DNA of 44,411 bases from Vibrio sp. 99-8-1 (GTDB lineage Bacteria; Pseudomonadota; Gammaproteobacteria; Enterobacterales; Vibrionaceae), in contig NZ_VTXE01000039.1 in NCBI RefSeq assembly GCF_013114595.1, positions 1 through 44,411 on the forward strand, in the 5' to 3' direction. This document shows positions 34,339-43,278 of this stretch, piece by piece. Position 1 is the stretch's first letter; every line of letters starts with the position of its first letter. Below the pieces are notes generated by a model. The model made no database searches. It was not told the DNA's origin and saw nothing but the letters and a program-made list of their open reading frames with translations. The translations under genes and the position numbers were made by a program.

Positions 34339-34639
34339 CTCTGTTGTTTGGCAACTTAAAGAGCATATTGCGGATGGCAAACTAATACTTAGTGGCCCAT
34401 CATTTGATGTTGATAGTTTTCCTGCAATAGGTAATGAGTTAGTTAGAACTCTTTCTGCCACTATCGTAGAGAAGCAGTTTGATGCTGATTTACACTCTTG
34501 GTTGATTGACTTTGAAGGCTGTCGTTTTTTTCTCAGAGCGGAGCATTACACAGAGTCAATATGGCTAGAAGCGGTGTCAATTAATGAAAGTGAAGAAGAG
34601 TTGAACTATCTTGCCAAACTCTTTAGCGCGGGTATTTAA
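34331..34639 (+). CDS. Small protein overlapping recQ (possibly DUF3630)
   Basis: A 102-residue cytoplasmic acidic protein starting at ATG 34331 inside the recQ stop region (8-base overlap), so translation is coupled to recQ. No motif is recognised. A Trp-rich, mixed alpha/beta sequence (SWLIDFEGCRFFLRAEHYTES) and its place after recQ match, from memory, a vibrio family labelled DUF3630. Function is unknown. A link to RecQ is suggested only by the overlap. Confidence 0.75.
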   Translation: MANSVVWQLKEHIADGKLILSGPSFDVDSFPAIGNELVRTLSATIVEKQFDADLHSWLIDFEGCRFFLRAEHYTESIWLEAVSINESEEELNYLAKLFSAGI

Positions 34640-34715
34640 CGACTCGACTAATGGTGATGTTGTTGGGAATATTTAGCTTATTTTCATACTAAAACGTTTG
34701 CTTATTATTGCGCTA

Positions 34716-34743
34716 TTGCACCGTGATATGATTAAGGTATAAT
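34716..34743 (+). promoter_or_regulatory. Promoter of yhhQ
   Basis: -35 TTGCAC (34716-34721), 16-base spacer, perfect -10 TATAAT (34738-34743), followed by a GC-rich discriminator CGCCGCCCGC, which usually marks ppGpp-sensitive promoters. The transcript leader is about 90 bases and contains hairpins cgctca/tgagcg (34751-34764) and ttgaagtg/cacttcaa (34779-34799). Confidence 0.75.
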
Positions 34744-34802
34744 CGCCGCCCGCTCAGTTGAGCGAATTACATTACGGGTTTGAAGTGATTGGCACTTCAA
34801 CA

Positions 34803-34835
34803 ATTGGGTTCCCTCCACCCCATCAACAAAAAGGT
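34803..34835 (+). promoter_or_regulatory. preQ1-I-like riboswitch before yhhQ
   Basis: TGGG (34805-34808) pairs with CCCA (34819-34822) around a 10-base loop TTCCCTCCAC, followed by the A-rich tail TCAACAAAAAGG. The same stem, 10-base C-containing loop and AACAAAA-GG tail make up the preQ1-I aptamer, in which the tail GG pairs with loop C residues. The tail GG is also the yhhQ ribosome binding site, so ligand binding would block translation. yhhQ genes are known partners of preQ1 riboswitches. Confidence 0.75.
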
Positions 34836-34840
34836 TTAGC

Positions 34841-35515
34841 ATGAGTAACTTTACCCCTGCGCAATTGCGCAAAGCCCTTTCAATTCTTGTTCTGTTTCAC
34901 TTGGTGATTATTAGTTCTAGTAATTATTTAGTGCAAATACCCTTTACTGTTTTCGGGCTACATACCACTTGGGGGGCATTCACCTTCCCATTTATTTTTC
35001 TAGCGACTGATCTAACGGTTCGTATTTTTGGTGCCAAACTAGCAAGAAATATTATTTTCTTTGTTATGTTGCCTGCGCTATTGGTTTCTTATTTCTTGTC
35101 GGTTGTCTTTTTTGAAGGACAATTCCAAGGGTTAGCTCAGTTAAGTGAGTTCAACTTGTTTGTCGCTCGAATTGCGATAGCCAGTTTTATGGCCTACTTA
35201 CTTGGACAGATATTAGATATTTATGTGTTTAATCGACTACGCCAAATGAAGCAGTGGTGGATTGCACCAACTTGTTCTACCTTGTTTGGCAACGCATTAG
35301 ATACGTTAGCATTCTTTGCGATTGCTTTTTATAACAGTCCTGACGCATTTATGGCCGAACACTGGCAAGAAATTGCGTTGGTTGATTACGGTTTCAAGCT
35401 GGTTATTAGTTTAGGTTTGTTTGTACCAATGTATGGTGTATTACTGAATTACTTAATTAAAAAGTTAACAAGTATTAATCCTAAACTAACTATTTCGGGT
35501 GTAGAAGCGAACTAA
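34841..35515 (+). CDS. yhhQ: Queuosine precursor transporter YhhQ
   Basis: A 224-residue inner-membrane protein of about six helices (DUF165/Vut_1 family) that takes up 7-cyano- and 7-aminomethyl-7-deazaguanine for queuosine tRNA modification. Conserved parts: WGAFTFPFIFLATDLTVRIFG, FMAYLLGQILDIYVFNRLR and CSTLFGNALDTLAFFAIAF. The start is ATG 34841 with AAGG at 34831-34834 inside the preQ1-like element, which agrees with control by the substrate. Confidence 0.93.
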   Translation: MSNFTPAQLRKALSILVLFHLVIISSSNYLVQIPFTVFGLHTTWGAFTFPFIFLATDLTVRIFGAKLARNIIFFVMLPALLVSYFLSVVFFEGQFQGLAQLSEFNLFVARIAIASFMAYLLGQILDIYVFNRLRQMKQWWIAPTCSTLFGNALDTLAFFAIAFYNSPDAFMAEHWQEIALVDYGFKLVISLGLFVPMYGVLLNYLIKKLTSINPKLTISGVEAN

Positions 35516-35545
35516 ACGCTTTTATAGCGCGCTTTCGATGCAAAC

Positions 35546-35575
35546 AAAAATAGGGCGATTCTCGCCCTATTTTTA
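35546..35575. terminator. Bidirectional Rho-independent terminator
   Basis: AAATAGGGCGA (35548-35558) pairs with TCGCCCTATTT (35562-35572), loop TTC, with T-runs both ways. It separates the convergent yhhQ and gppA genes. Confidence 0.93.
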
Positions 35576-35605
35576 TGTCATCTATATTTTGTTAGTCCAT
35601 CTTAT

Positions 35606-37099
35606 CTATTCAGTGGCTATGACAGTTAACGGCCAATTTAAATCAGACTGACGATTAGATTCTATTTCTAACTCTGCATTGGTTAGTGGATTTTCATCCA
35701 ACCACTTTTTGCTGATACTTAATTGCAAGTTATCTTCCTCAGCATGTAAATGATAGAGAGGGATAAGATCAAAGCTACGACGATGCGTGAGTATTATTGA
35801 TATCCGCAATAGGCGAAGTATGCGCTTACTACTGGTATCTGATAGAGCATGTTGGGTAGGCATTGTGGTGAGTTGATCTTTATATCGTCTGGCGGTTTCT
35901 GACAGGTAGCACTTTTGAGCTCTTGTATAACCAGGTAGATCAAGGTGTTGTAAAAGATAGGCGCTATGTTCACCACCTTTTTTAAAGTCTATAGATAGAC
36001 CAATTTCATGCAGTTGGGCTATGGTATCCAGCAACATTTTAGCGTGAGACTCAGGAAGCCAATTTGGCCCACACTGCTTTAATAGTGTGTTGGCGACAAC
36101 GGAAACTTGATGAGCATACTCTTTATCTATTTGATACCGAGTTTGAACACTGTTGATGGTTCTCGCTCTAATATCATTTTGACGCATCGGCTCGATCATT
36201 TCGTAGGCGAGACCTTCTCGTAATGCTCCACCTGCCAGAGTCATGCAGTCGATTTCCAATAGTTCAAAGACAGCAATAAGAATAGATAGCCCACTAGGAA
36301 AAACGAGTGCTCTTTCAAGGGTTAACCCTTCAATTTCCAACTCTTCTAAGTGAACAGAACTCATCGCCTGTTTTTGCAATCGTTTTAGCTTAGACAAAGT
36401 AATTACTTCATCCATGCCTTGAGCCAACATGATCTCTTGCAATGCTTGCACAGTGCCACTGGCACCAACACAAACATCCCAACCGATAGATTGATATTGT
36501 TGCAAAATAGGCTGTAAGGTGCATTTTGCTGCATCTATAGCGTTGCTAAAGTTGCTATTGGTTAGTTGACGATCTTTGAAGTGCTTTTCGAGCCAAGTGA
36601 CACAGCCCATTTTTAAGCTTGTGAGGGCTTTCGTTTCGAACCCTTTACCGATGATGATTTCGGTACTAGCACCACCAATGTCAACCACCAGCCTGCGTCC
36701 CGTTCCCCCTGATGTGTGAGTCACACCTCGATATATAGTCGCGGCTTCTTCTTCACCGCTTATAACTTCGATCGGGTAACCTAGAATGCTATTCGCTTTT
36801 GATAAAAAAACATCCACATTGGTTGCGGTACGTAAGGTCGCGGTACCTACAATACGGATGTTTTCTTTTGGTATGTCTTGCAACCTTTCCGCAAATAAAC
36901 TTAAACAGTCCCATCCTCGCTGCATGGCTTCAATACTTAATGCATTGTTTTCGTCCAAACCGGCTGCCAAACGTACTTTTCGTTTAATCTTAGCCATAGT
37001 TTGGACACTGCCATCGATATGACGCACGACGAGCATGTGAAAGCTATTTGACCCAAGATCAATAGCTGCATAAAGCGGAGATGACACTGCTTGATTCAT
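35606..37099 (-). CDS. gppA: pppGpp 5'-phosphohydrolase / exopolyphosphatase GppA
   Basis: A 497-residue cytoplasmic enzyme of the ASKHA fold that turns pppGpp into ppGpp. Seen: AAIDLGSNSFHMLV (phosphate 1 loop), GTATLRTATN, VISGEEEA (catalytic Glu region), VVDIGGASTE (phosphate 2 loop) and VGASGTVQALQE. The C-terminal half is HD-like. Length and the neighbour rhlB fit GppA rather than the polyphosphate-specific Ppx. It lies 17 bases downstream of rhlB on the same strand, probably one operon as in E. coli. Confidence 0.94.
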   Translation of the reverse strand: MNQAVSSPLYAAIDLGSNSFHMLVVRHIDGSVQTMAKIKRKVRLAAGLDENNALSIEAMQRGWDCLSLFAERLQDIPKENIRIVGTATLRTATNVDVFLSKANSILGYPIEVISGEEEAATIYRGVTHTSGGTGRRLVVDIGGASTEIIIGKGFETKALTSLKMGCVTWLEKHFKDRQLTNSNFSNAIDAAKCTLQPILQQYQSIGWDVCVGASGTVQALQEIMLAQGMDEVITLSKLKRLQKQAMSSVHLEELEIEGLTLERALVFPSGLSILIAVFELLEIDCMTLAGGALREGLAYEMIEPMRQNDIRARTINSVQTRYQIDKEYAHQVSVVANTLLKQCGPNWLPESHAKMLLDTIAQLHEIGLSIDFKKGGEHSAYLLQHLDLPGYTRAQKCYLSETARRYKDQLTTMPTQHALSDTSSKRILRLLRISIILTHRRSFDLIPLYHLHAEEDNLQLSISKKWLDENPLTNAELEIESNRQSDLNWPLTVIATE

Positions 37100-37116
37100 A
37101 TTTGCGTTGTATTCCC

Positions 37117-38412
37117 TTAGTTGCGAGGTGGTCTTGAACGATAATTGCGTTTATTGCGGTTGCCGTTTCGTGCTCCGCCAGTATTCGTTCTGCGCATATT
37201 TGGGTTACGGTTTCTGCTTCGTAAAGGAGCAGGTAAATCGTCAATCAGTGCGTCAGCATCATAATCAGATACAGAAATAGTATGTTCAATATACTCTTCA
37301 ATTGCAGTTAGATTGATAGCATACTCTTCACAAGCAAAGCTGATAGAGTGACCACTTGCGCCCGCACGACCTGTACGACCTATACGGTGAACATAGTCTT
37401 CACAATCGTCAGGGAGATCATAGTTGAATACATGCGTCACTTGAGGAATATGAAGTCCGCGAGCTGCGACATCCGTTGCAACAAGTATATCGACATCGCC
37501 ATTAGTGAACTGCTCAAGAATTTTTTCACGTTTCTTCTGCGGTACATCCCCAGTCAATAGACCTACACGGTGACCATCAGCAGCTAAGTGTCCCCAGATA
37601 GAGTCGCACTTGTATTTGGTATTCGCGAAAATAATGGCGCGATCTGGCCAATCCTGCTCAATTAGAGTTTGCAGTAGAGACATTTTATGTTCATTGGAAG
37701 GATAAAATAGCTCTTCCTGAATTCTGTGGCCGGTTTTCTGCTCTGGTTCAACTACCACATGTTCTGGGTTATGCATGTGCTCAAACGCCAACTCTTGTAC
37801 TCGATAAGAGAGGGTGGCTGAGAATAGCATATTCAGTCTATCTTGAGGTTCCGGCATGCGACGGAACAAAAAGCGGATATCTTTAATAAAGCCTAAATCA
37901 AACATACGGTCAGCTTCGTCTAGTACTACCGCTTGAATATGATTAAGGTCGAAAACTTTTTGTTTATAGAAATCGATAATACGACCGGTTGTTCCGATCA
38001 AAATATCAACGCCAGACTCTAGTTTAGCTCGTTGCTTGTCATAACTTTCGCCACCGTACGCTAAGCCAGCTTTGATGCCAGTTGATTCAACCAGTGATTC
38101 AGCGTCGTTATAAATCTGAATAGCCAGTTCACGCGTAGGCGCCATGATTATTGCTCGTGGCGATGAAACTTTTTTGCCTTCAACAGCAGGTGTTTTCAGT
38201 AAGTGATTAAAAATAGCAGTAAGAAACGCTAAGGTTTTACCAGTCCCAGTTTGGGCCTGGCCTGCAATGTCTTGGCCGGTGAGCAGTACCGGCAACGCCA
38301 AGGCTTGGATAGGGGTACAAAATTCGAACCCTTTTTTGTCCAATCCTTCAATGACTTGCGAGTGTAAATCGAAGTCGGCGAACTTTTGCTCTGTGATGTG
38401 CGTCTTTTTCAT
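37117..38412 (-). CDS. rhlB: ATP-dependent RNA helicase RhlB
   Basis: A 431-residue DEAD-box helicase that works in the RNase E degradosome. Motifs: Q motif FEFCTPIQALALPVLL, Walker A AQTGTGKT, PTRELAIQ, DEAD at VLDEADRMFDLGF, SAT in LFSATLS, and HRIGRTGRAG. The C-terminal tail is basic and Arg/Asn/Gly-rich, fitting RNA binding. It is divergent from trxA with 112 bases between, as in E. coli. Confidence 0.97.
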   Translation of the reverse strand: MKKTHITEQKFADFDLHSQVIEGLDKKGFEFCTPIQALALPVLLTGQDIAGQAQTGTGKTLAFLTAIFNHLLKTPAVEGKKVSSPRAIIMAPTRELAIQIYNDAESLVESTGIKAGLAYGGESYDKQRAKLESGVDILIGTTGRIIDFYKQKVFDLNHIQAVVLDEADRMFDLGFIKDIRFLFRRMPEPQDRLNMLFSATLSYRVQELAFEHMHNPEHVVVEPEQKTGHRIQEELFYPSNEHKMSLLQTLIEQDWPDRAIIFANTKYKCDSIWGHLAADGHRVGLLTGDVPQKKREKILEQFTNGDVDILVATDVAARGLHIPQVTHVFNYDLPDDCEDYVHRIGRTGRAGASGHSISFACEEYAINLTAIEEYIEHTISVSDYDADALIDDLPAPLRSRNRNPNMRRTNTGGARNGNRNKRNYRSRPPRN

Positions 38413-38524
38413 TGTTATAGAATATCAGTTTAGGGTTGCAATACGGAAGCAAATACATTCCAATAGAGTATCTATTTTCTGGTTATCATCCAACCAGTAG
38501 CATATAAACACATTGGAGTGGAAG

Positions 38525-38851
38525 ATGAGTGATAAGATTTTGCAGCTTTCTGATGAAGCATTTGATAGTGATGTAATCAAAGCTGCAGGCCCGGTTCTTG
38601 TTGATTTTTGGGCTGAATGGTGTGGTCCTTGTAAGATGATTGCCCCAATTCTAGATGAAATTGCAGAAGAATACGAAGGTAAGCTCACCATTGGTAAATT
38701 AAATATTGACCAAAATGCAGGAACTCCACCTAAATTTGGTATTCGTGGAATCCCAACACTACTTCTTTTTAAAGATGGAAGTGTTGCAGCAACGAAAGTT
38801 GGTGCATTATCAAAAACTCAATTAAAAGAGTTTTTGGACGCAAACTTATAA
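38525..38851 (+). CDS. trxA: Thioredoxin 1
   Basis: A 108-residue cytoplasmic disulfide reductase with the active site W-C33-G-P-C36, a conserved cis-Pro in GIPTLLLF and the buried Asp in VDFWAEWCGPC. ATG 38525 is the start (GGAG six bases upstream). A TTG at 38513 overlaps that RBS. It is followed by a strong terminator and rho, the same order as in E. coli. Confidence 0.97.
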   Translation: MSDKILQLSDEAFDSDVIKAAGPVLVDFWAEWCGPCKMIAPILDEIAEEYEGKLTIGKLNIDQNAGTPPKFGIRGIPTLLLFKDGSVAATKVGALSKTQLKEFLDANL

Positions 38852-38875
38852 TACAGTTTGCACTCGATGAGCGAG

Positions 38876-38912
38876 AAACCGCGCACCTTAACAAATGCGC
38901 GGTTTTGTTTTT
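38876..38912 (+). terminator. Rho-independent terminator of trxA
   Basis: AAACCGCGCA (38876-38885) pairs with TGCGCGGTTT (38896-38905), 10-base loop, followed by TGTTTTTTG. Confidence 0.9.
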
Positions 38913-39056
38913 TGTAAAACTAGACTAGACTACTTTTTAGTGATAGTTTATCGCACGATAAATAAACAAATGTTCATTTCTTGGTCGATCCTGAGACCGA
39001 AAATATCTTAACTAACACATACAGATCCTATTTTGACTACTAAAGTATCTACTACT

Positions 39057-40316
39057 ATGAATCTGACTGAACTGAAGAACAGGCCTGTTTCTGAGCTTGT
39101 GAAACTTGGCGAAAGCCTAGGTCTGGAAAACCTTGCACGTCTGCGTAAGCAAGACATTATTTTCTCTATCCTAAAAGCTCACGCAAAAAGCGGTGAAGAT
39201 ATTTTTGGGGATGGCGTTCTTGAAATCTTACAAGATGGCTTTGGTTTCCTACGAAGTGCGGATAGTTCTTATCTTGCTGGTCCTGATGATATTTACGTAT
39301 CACCTAGCCAAATTCGTCGTTTTAACCTAAGAACCGGCGATTCTATTTCCGGTAAAATTCGACCACCGAAAGATGGTGAACGTTACTTTGCACTTTTAAA
39401 AGTAAATACGGTTAATGACGATAAGCCAGATAATGCCCGCAATAAAATACTGTTTGAAAACTTAACACCATTACATGCTAATGAGCGCATGGTGATGGAG
39501 CGTGGTAACGGCTCAACAGAAGACATCACGGCACGTGTTTTAGATTTGGCATCTCCGATTGGTAAAGGACAACGTGGCTTGATTGTTGCCCCACCAAAAG
39601 CCGGTAAAACAATGTTGCTGCAAAATATTGCGCAGAGCATTGCTTATAATCACCCTGAGTGTGAGTTAATGGTGCTTTTGATCGATGAGCGTCCAGAAGA
39701 AGTAACCGAAATGCAGCGCCTAGTTAAAGGTGAAGTTATCGCGTCTACTTTTGATGAGCCAGCCTCTCGTCACGTTCAAGTTGCTGAGATGGTGATTGAA
39801 AAAGCGAAACGTCTAGTCGAGCACAAGAAAAATGTAATTATTTTATTGGACTCAATCACTCGTCTAGCTCGTGCTTATAACACTGTGGTTCCTTCATCAG
39901 GTAAAGTTCTGACTGGTGGTGTAGATGCGAATGCTTTACATCGTCCAAAACGATTCTTTGGTGCCGCACGTAATGTTGAAGAAGGTGGTAGTTTAACTAT
40001 CATTGCAACAGCATTGGTTGATACAGGCTCTAAAATGGATGAAGTTATCTACGAAGAGTTTAAAGGTACAGGTAATATGGAACTGCACCTTAACCGTAAA
40101 ATCGCTGAAAAACGTGTATTCCCAGCCATTGACTTTAATCGCAGTGGTACTCGTCGTGAAGAGCTTCTAACTAAGGCTGACGAACTACAGAAAATGTGGA
40201 TACTTCGTAAAATCGTTCACCCTATGAGTGAAACCGATGCGATGGAGTTTTTGATCGACAAGCTTGCGATGACTAAAACCAACAACGAGTTTTTTGATGC
40301 AATGCGAAGACAGTAG
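39057..40316 (+). CDS. rho: Transcription termination factor Rho
   Basis: A 419-residue hexameric RNA-dependent ATPase that ends transcription. The start MNLTELKNRPVSEL equals the E. coli N-terminus, so ATG 39057 is chosen over a TTG eight codons earlier. No good Shine-Dalgarno is visible. Domains: N-terminal helix bundle, cold-shock-like RNA-binding fold (DGFGFLRS), Walker A PPKAGKTML, Walker B VIILLDSITRLARAYN, the Q/R loops and a C-terminal MRRQ. Autoregulation through the 140-base leader after trxA is usual for rho. The length is the same as E. coli Rho. Confidence 0.97.
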   Translation: MNLTELKNRPVSELVKLGESLGLENLARLRKQDIIFSILKAHAKSGEDIFGDGVLEILQDGFGFLRSADSSYLAGPDDIYVSPSQIRRFNLRTGDSISGKIRPPKDGERYFALLKVNTVNDDKPDNARNKILFENLTPLHANERMVMERGNGSTEDITARVLDLASPIGKGQRGLIVAPPKAGKTMLLQNIAQSIAYNHPECELMVLLIDERPEEVTEMQRLVKGEVIASTFDEPASRHVQVAEMVIEKAKRLVEHKKNVIILLDSITRLARAYNTVVPSSGKVLTGGVDANALHRPKRFFGAARNVEEGGSLTIIATALVDTGSKMDEVIYEEFKGTGNMELHLNRKIAEKRVFPAIDFNRSGTRREELLTKADELQKMWILRKIVHPMSETDAMEFLIDKLAMTKTNNEFFDAMRRQ

Positions 40317-40339
40317 CATTTAAGCTAGCTGAATATAAG

Positions 40340-40375
40340 AACACCAGCCATACTTTATGGGTGGTGTTTTTTTTT
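40340..40375 (+). terminator. Rho-independent terminator after rho
   Basis: AACACCAGCCATA (40340-40352) pairs with TATGGGTGGTGTT (40356-40368), one G-G mismatch, loop CTT, followed by eight more T. Confidence 0.9.
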
Positions 40376-40411
40376 GCTCTAATTTTTATTAATCTTATTT
40401 GGAGAGTCACT

Positions 40412-41416
40412 ATGCGACATGGAATGTTGTGGACCTTTCTACTGATTTTACCTTGGTTATTTCAAACCGCTTTTGCACAAGAGATTACCCCTAGCACTCG
40501 TCAGTTATGGCTAGAAAGTGACAATGTTCAGCAAAATACAGCAGACATAGTGCGCTTTGCACGTGTTGGCGATGTTGATGCTATGGCTCAGGCATTAAGT
40601 CAGTTGCCTACAAATGAGCAAGAAGCGGTACGTTTTTTATTGTTAGAGCATATTGAAACAGAGGAGATGCTGCTTACCGCAGAGGTTGCAGAGTATGTAC
40701 AGAGCCTCTCATTGATAGCACCTGCATTTTATCTTCGCCATTTTGGTGATGGCTACGAGTTTGTGACGCCTGCATTTTCTTATCCTTCGATAGCTAATCG
40801 TATTGTCAAAAAATGGCAGTATGATCAAAAAGTAACCCAATTCATTTTGGCGGTTGAGCGGCAAGAATTAAGTTTAGAAAAATGGCTCAATGAAGGTAGC
40901 TTGACGGAAAATAAACTTAGAGAGCAACTTTTGATCGCAGAGATGGATGGATTATCCCCTCCAGCTATTTTATTTCTTGTCGAACAAGTGCTCCAAACGG
41001 ATAACAAGATAATTTTTTGGCTTCCCTCCAATGCAGTCATGGTCAAACTTGCCCAGTTAAGTAATCAGCCGAAGCTCTATAGCATGCTATGGAAAATGAA
41101 GACAGATAAGAGTAGTAAGCAAGAGTTGTTTCGTTTGATGGAAGTAGCAGATGAGTTTTCTATAAAGATGATCATAGGTTCCGCTTCTAATCCTTCTTTA
41201 AATGAAGAAGTGATAAAATATTTTGCCGCTAAAAGACCGAAAGTTGAAGTGATAGAAGATTTTTTAGTCGCAAGTTTGTCTGTAAAAGAAAATGATAAAG
41301 CCTATTTCACTGCAAGTGAGTTGTCCAAGCAGGGTTATGATAAGTGGTTGAAGGAGTTACTCATATCAACCCCTTCGGTAAATAGCGGTGCAATTAAAAA
41401 AGTGTTATCAGAGTGA
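40412..41416 (+). CDS. Secreted protein of unknown function, all-helical
   Basis: A 334-residue protein, not recognised. ATG 40412 has GGAG seven bases upstream and gives a clear signal peptide (hydrophobic core LLILPWLF, cleavage near TAFAQ). Upstream in-frame codons fall in the rho terminator. The mature part is rich in Leu/Ala/Glu and looks like a row of helices, perhaps HEAT- or TPR-like repeats (ARVGDVDAMAQALSQLP, LLLEHIETEEMLL). No membrane segment, cysteine pair or catalytic motif is visible. It is probably periplasmic. Its place between rho and ubiD gives no functional hint. Confidence 0.8.
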   Translation: MRHGMLWTFLLILPWLFQTAFAQEITPSTRQLWLESDNVQQNTADIVRFARVGDVDAMAQALSQLPTNEQEAVRFLLLEHIETEEMLLTAEVAEYVQSLSLIAPAFYLRHFGDGYEFVTPAFSYPSIANRIVKKWQYDQKVTQFILAVERQELSLEKWLNEGSLTENKLREQLLIAEMDGLSPPAILFLVEQVLQTDNKIIFWLPSNAVMVKLAQLSNQPKLYSMLWKMKTDKSSKQELFRLMEVADEFSIKMIIGSASNPSLNEEVIKYFAAKRPKVEVIEDFLVASLSVKENDKAYFTASELSKQGYDKWLKELLISTPSVNSGAIKKVLSE

Positions 41417-41536
41417 TATCGTTTCGAACCGTTAACCAATACCCCTTACCCTAAGCCAAGGTCGAACCGCTAAGTTGCTTGGGTATATACGCCATTTGTT
41501 ATAATATTGTTTTTTTATTTAGTGATATTTAGCCCT

Positions 41537-43003
41537 ATGAATTTTAAGGACTTACGTGAGTTTATTGCCTACTTAGAAAAACAGGGGCAGCTTAAACGAA
41601 TTACTCACCCTATCGATCCTCACTATGAAATGACAGAAATTAGTGACCGAACACTAAGAGCAGGTGGTCCTGCTCTGTTATTTGAAAACCCGATTGGTTA
41701 TGACATACCTGTGCTGACGAACCTATTTGGTACTGCACAGCGAGTGGCTATGGGGATGGGGAGAGAAGATGTCTCTGAACTAAGAGAAGTCGGTAAGTGG
41801 TTGGCCTACTTAAAAGAACCAGAGCCACCGAAAGGACTTAAAGACGCCATAGATAAAATACCGGTATTTAAACAAGTATTAAATATGCCCACTAAGCGAC
41901 TTCGTAAAGCGCCATGCCAAGAGATTATTTGGCAAGGTGATGAGGTAGATTTAGATAAGATACCAGTAATGAGCTGTTGGGCTGAAGATGTTGCTCCATT
42001 ATTAACTTGGGGTTTGACGATAACAAAAGGTCCAAATAAAAAACGTCAAAACTTAGGTATTTATAGACAACAAAAACTAAGTAAAAACAAAATTATCATG
42101 CGATGGCTTGCGCATAGAGGTGGAGCGTTAGATCTTCAAGATTGGATGGAATCTAATCCAGGAGAACGCTTTCCTGTCACGATTGCATTTGGTGCTGATC
42201 CCGCAACTATTCTCGGTGCGGTTACGCCTGTTCCTGATACTTTGTCTGAGTACGCTTTTGCTGGATTACTGCGAGGCAGTAAGACCGAAGTGGTTAAATC
42301 GATAAGCAATGATCTAGAGATTCCAGCCGGGGCAGAGATTGTTTTAGAAGGTTATATCGATCCCGAAGAGTTCGCCGATGAAGGGCCTTACGGAGATCAT
42401 ACTGGTTATTATAACGAAGTGGAGCAACATCGAGTCTTTACAGTAACTCATGTAACCATGCGTAATAAGCCTATTTACCACAGCACATATACAGGCCGAC
42501 CACCAGATGAGCCAGCAGTGCTAGGTGTTGCTCTTAACGAAGTCTTTGTGCCTATACTACAAAAGCAGTTTCCAGAAATTGTTGATTTCTATTTGCCGCC
42601 GGAAGGGTGTTCGTATCGTATGGCCGTAGTGACAATGAAGAAACAGTACCCAGGACATGCTAAGAGAGTGATGATGGGAGTGTGGTCATTTTTAAGACAA
42701 TTTATGTACACTAAATTTGTGATTGTTTGTGATGATGATGTCAACGCACGAGACTGGAACGATGTGATTTGGGCAATAACAACTCGAATGGATCCCGCTC
42801 GAGATACCGTTATGATTGATAATACACCTATTGATTCTTTGGATTTTGCCTCTCCAGTCGCGGGGCTGGGATCAAAAATGGGGCTGGATGCAACTAATAA
42901 GTGGCAAGGCGAAACTCAGCGAGAGTGGGGAAGGCCGATTAAAAAAGATCCTCAACTTGTCGCAAAAATAGATGCTATTTGGGATGAGTTAAATATTTTA
43001 TGA
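41537..43003 (+). CDS. ubiD: 3-polyprenyl-4-hydroxybenzoate decarboxylase UbiD
   Basis: A 488-residue prenylated-FMN-dependent decarboxylase in ubiquinone synthesis. The start MNFKDLREFIAYLEKQGQLK is the conserved family opening, so ATG 41537 is chosen, 10 codons after an upstream ATG without RBS. A TATAAT at about 41499 may be its promoter. Seen: the YRQQKLSKNKIIMRW substrate region, FADEGPYGDHTGYY with the catalytic Glu and Asp, and STYTGRPPDEPAVLG. Its stop overlaps the ferredoxin start by four bases (ATGA). Confidence 0.95.
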   Translation: MNFKDLREFIAYLEKQGQLKRITHPIDPHYEMTEISDRTLRAGGPALLFENPIGYDIPVLTNLFGTAQRVAMGMGREDVSELREVGKWLAYLKEPEPPKGLKDAIDKIPVFKQVLNMPTKRLRKAPCQEIIWQGDEVDLDKIPVMSCWAEDVAPLLTWGLTITKGPNKKRQNLGIYRQQKLSKNKIIMRWLAHRGGALDLQDWMESNPGERFPVTIAFGADPATILGAVTPVPDTLSEYAFAGLLRGSKTEVVKSISNDLEIPAGAEIVLEGYIDPEEFADEGPYGDHTGYYNEVEQHRVFTVTHVTMRNKPIYHSTYTGRPPDEPAVLGVALNEVFVPILQKQFPEIVDFYLPPEGCSYRMAVVTMKKQYPGHAKRVMMGVWSFLRQFMYTKFVIVCDDDVNARDWNDVIWAITTRMDPARDTVMIDNTPIDSLDFASPVAGLGSKMGLDATNKWQGETQREWGRPIKKDPQLVAKIDAIWDELNIL

Positions 43004-43269
43004 ACCATATCGTAACTTTATATCCACAAAATATAGAGTTTGAGGTGTCAGAAGAGACAACCTTGTTGGAAGCTGCACTCAACAGCAATATCAAGTTTCC
43101 ACATCGTTGTCATATTGGAGCATGCTCTAGTTGCATGTGCCGGTTACTGGAAGGAAACATAGAGTACCAATTGCAACCAATGCTGACAGAAAAAGAACAA
43201 GCAGATGGTTGGATGTTTCCTTGCTTAGCTTATGTTAAGTCCAATATAAAACTTACCTTTGAAGAGTAA
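43000..43269 (+). CDS. [2Fe-2S] ferredoxin, plant type
   Basis: An 89-residue single-domain ferredoxin with the cluster motif C-x4-C-x2-C (RCHIGACSSC, C37/C42/C45) and the fourth ligand in MFPCLAYV. It is small, like E. coli YfaE. It overlaps ubiD by ATGA and is followed nine bases later by fre, so the three form one operon. It probably passes electrons from the flavin reductase or a similar donor. The acceptor is not known. In E. coli ubiD and fre stand together without a ferredoxin. Confidence 0.9.
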   Translation: MNHIVTLYPQNIEFEVSEETTLLEAALNSNIKFPHRCHIGACSSCMCRLLEGNIEYQLQPMLTEKEQADGWMFPCLAYVKSNIKLTFEE

Positions 43270-43278
43270 GAGGAAATA

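Noticed and set aside
39033..39056. TTG start eight codons upstream for rho
   Set aside because: The conserved protein begins MNLTELKN, and the upstream codons are not part of known Rho sequences.
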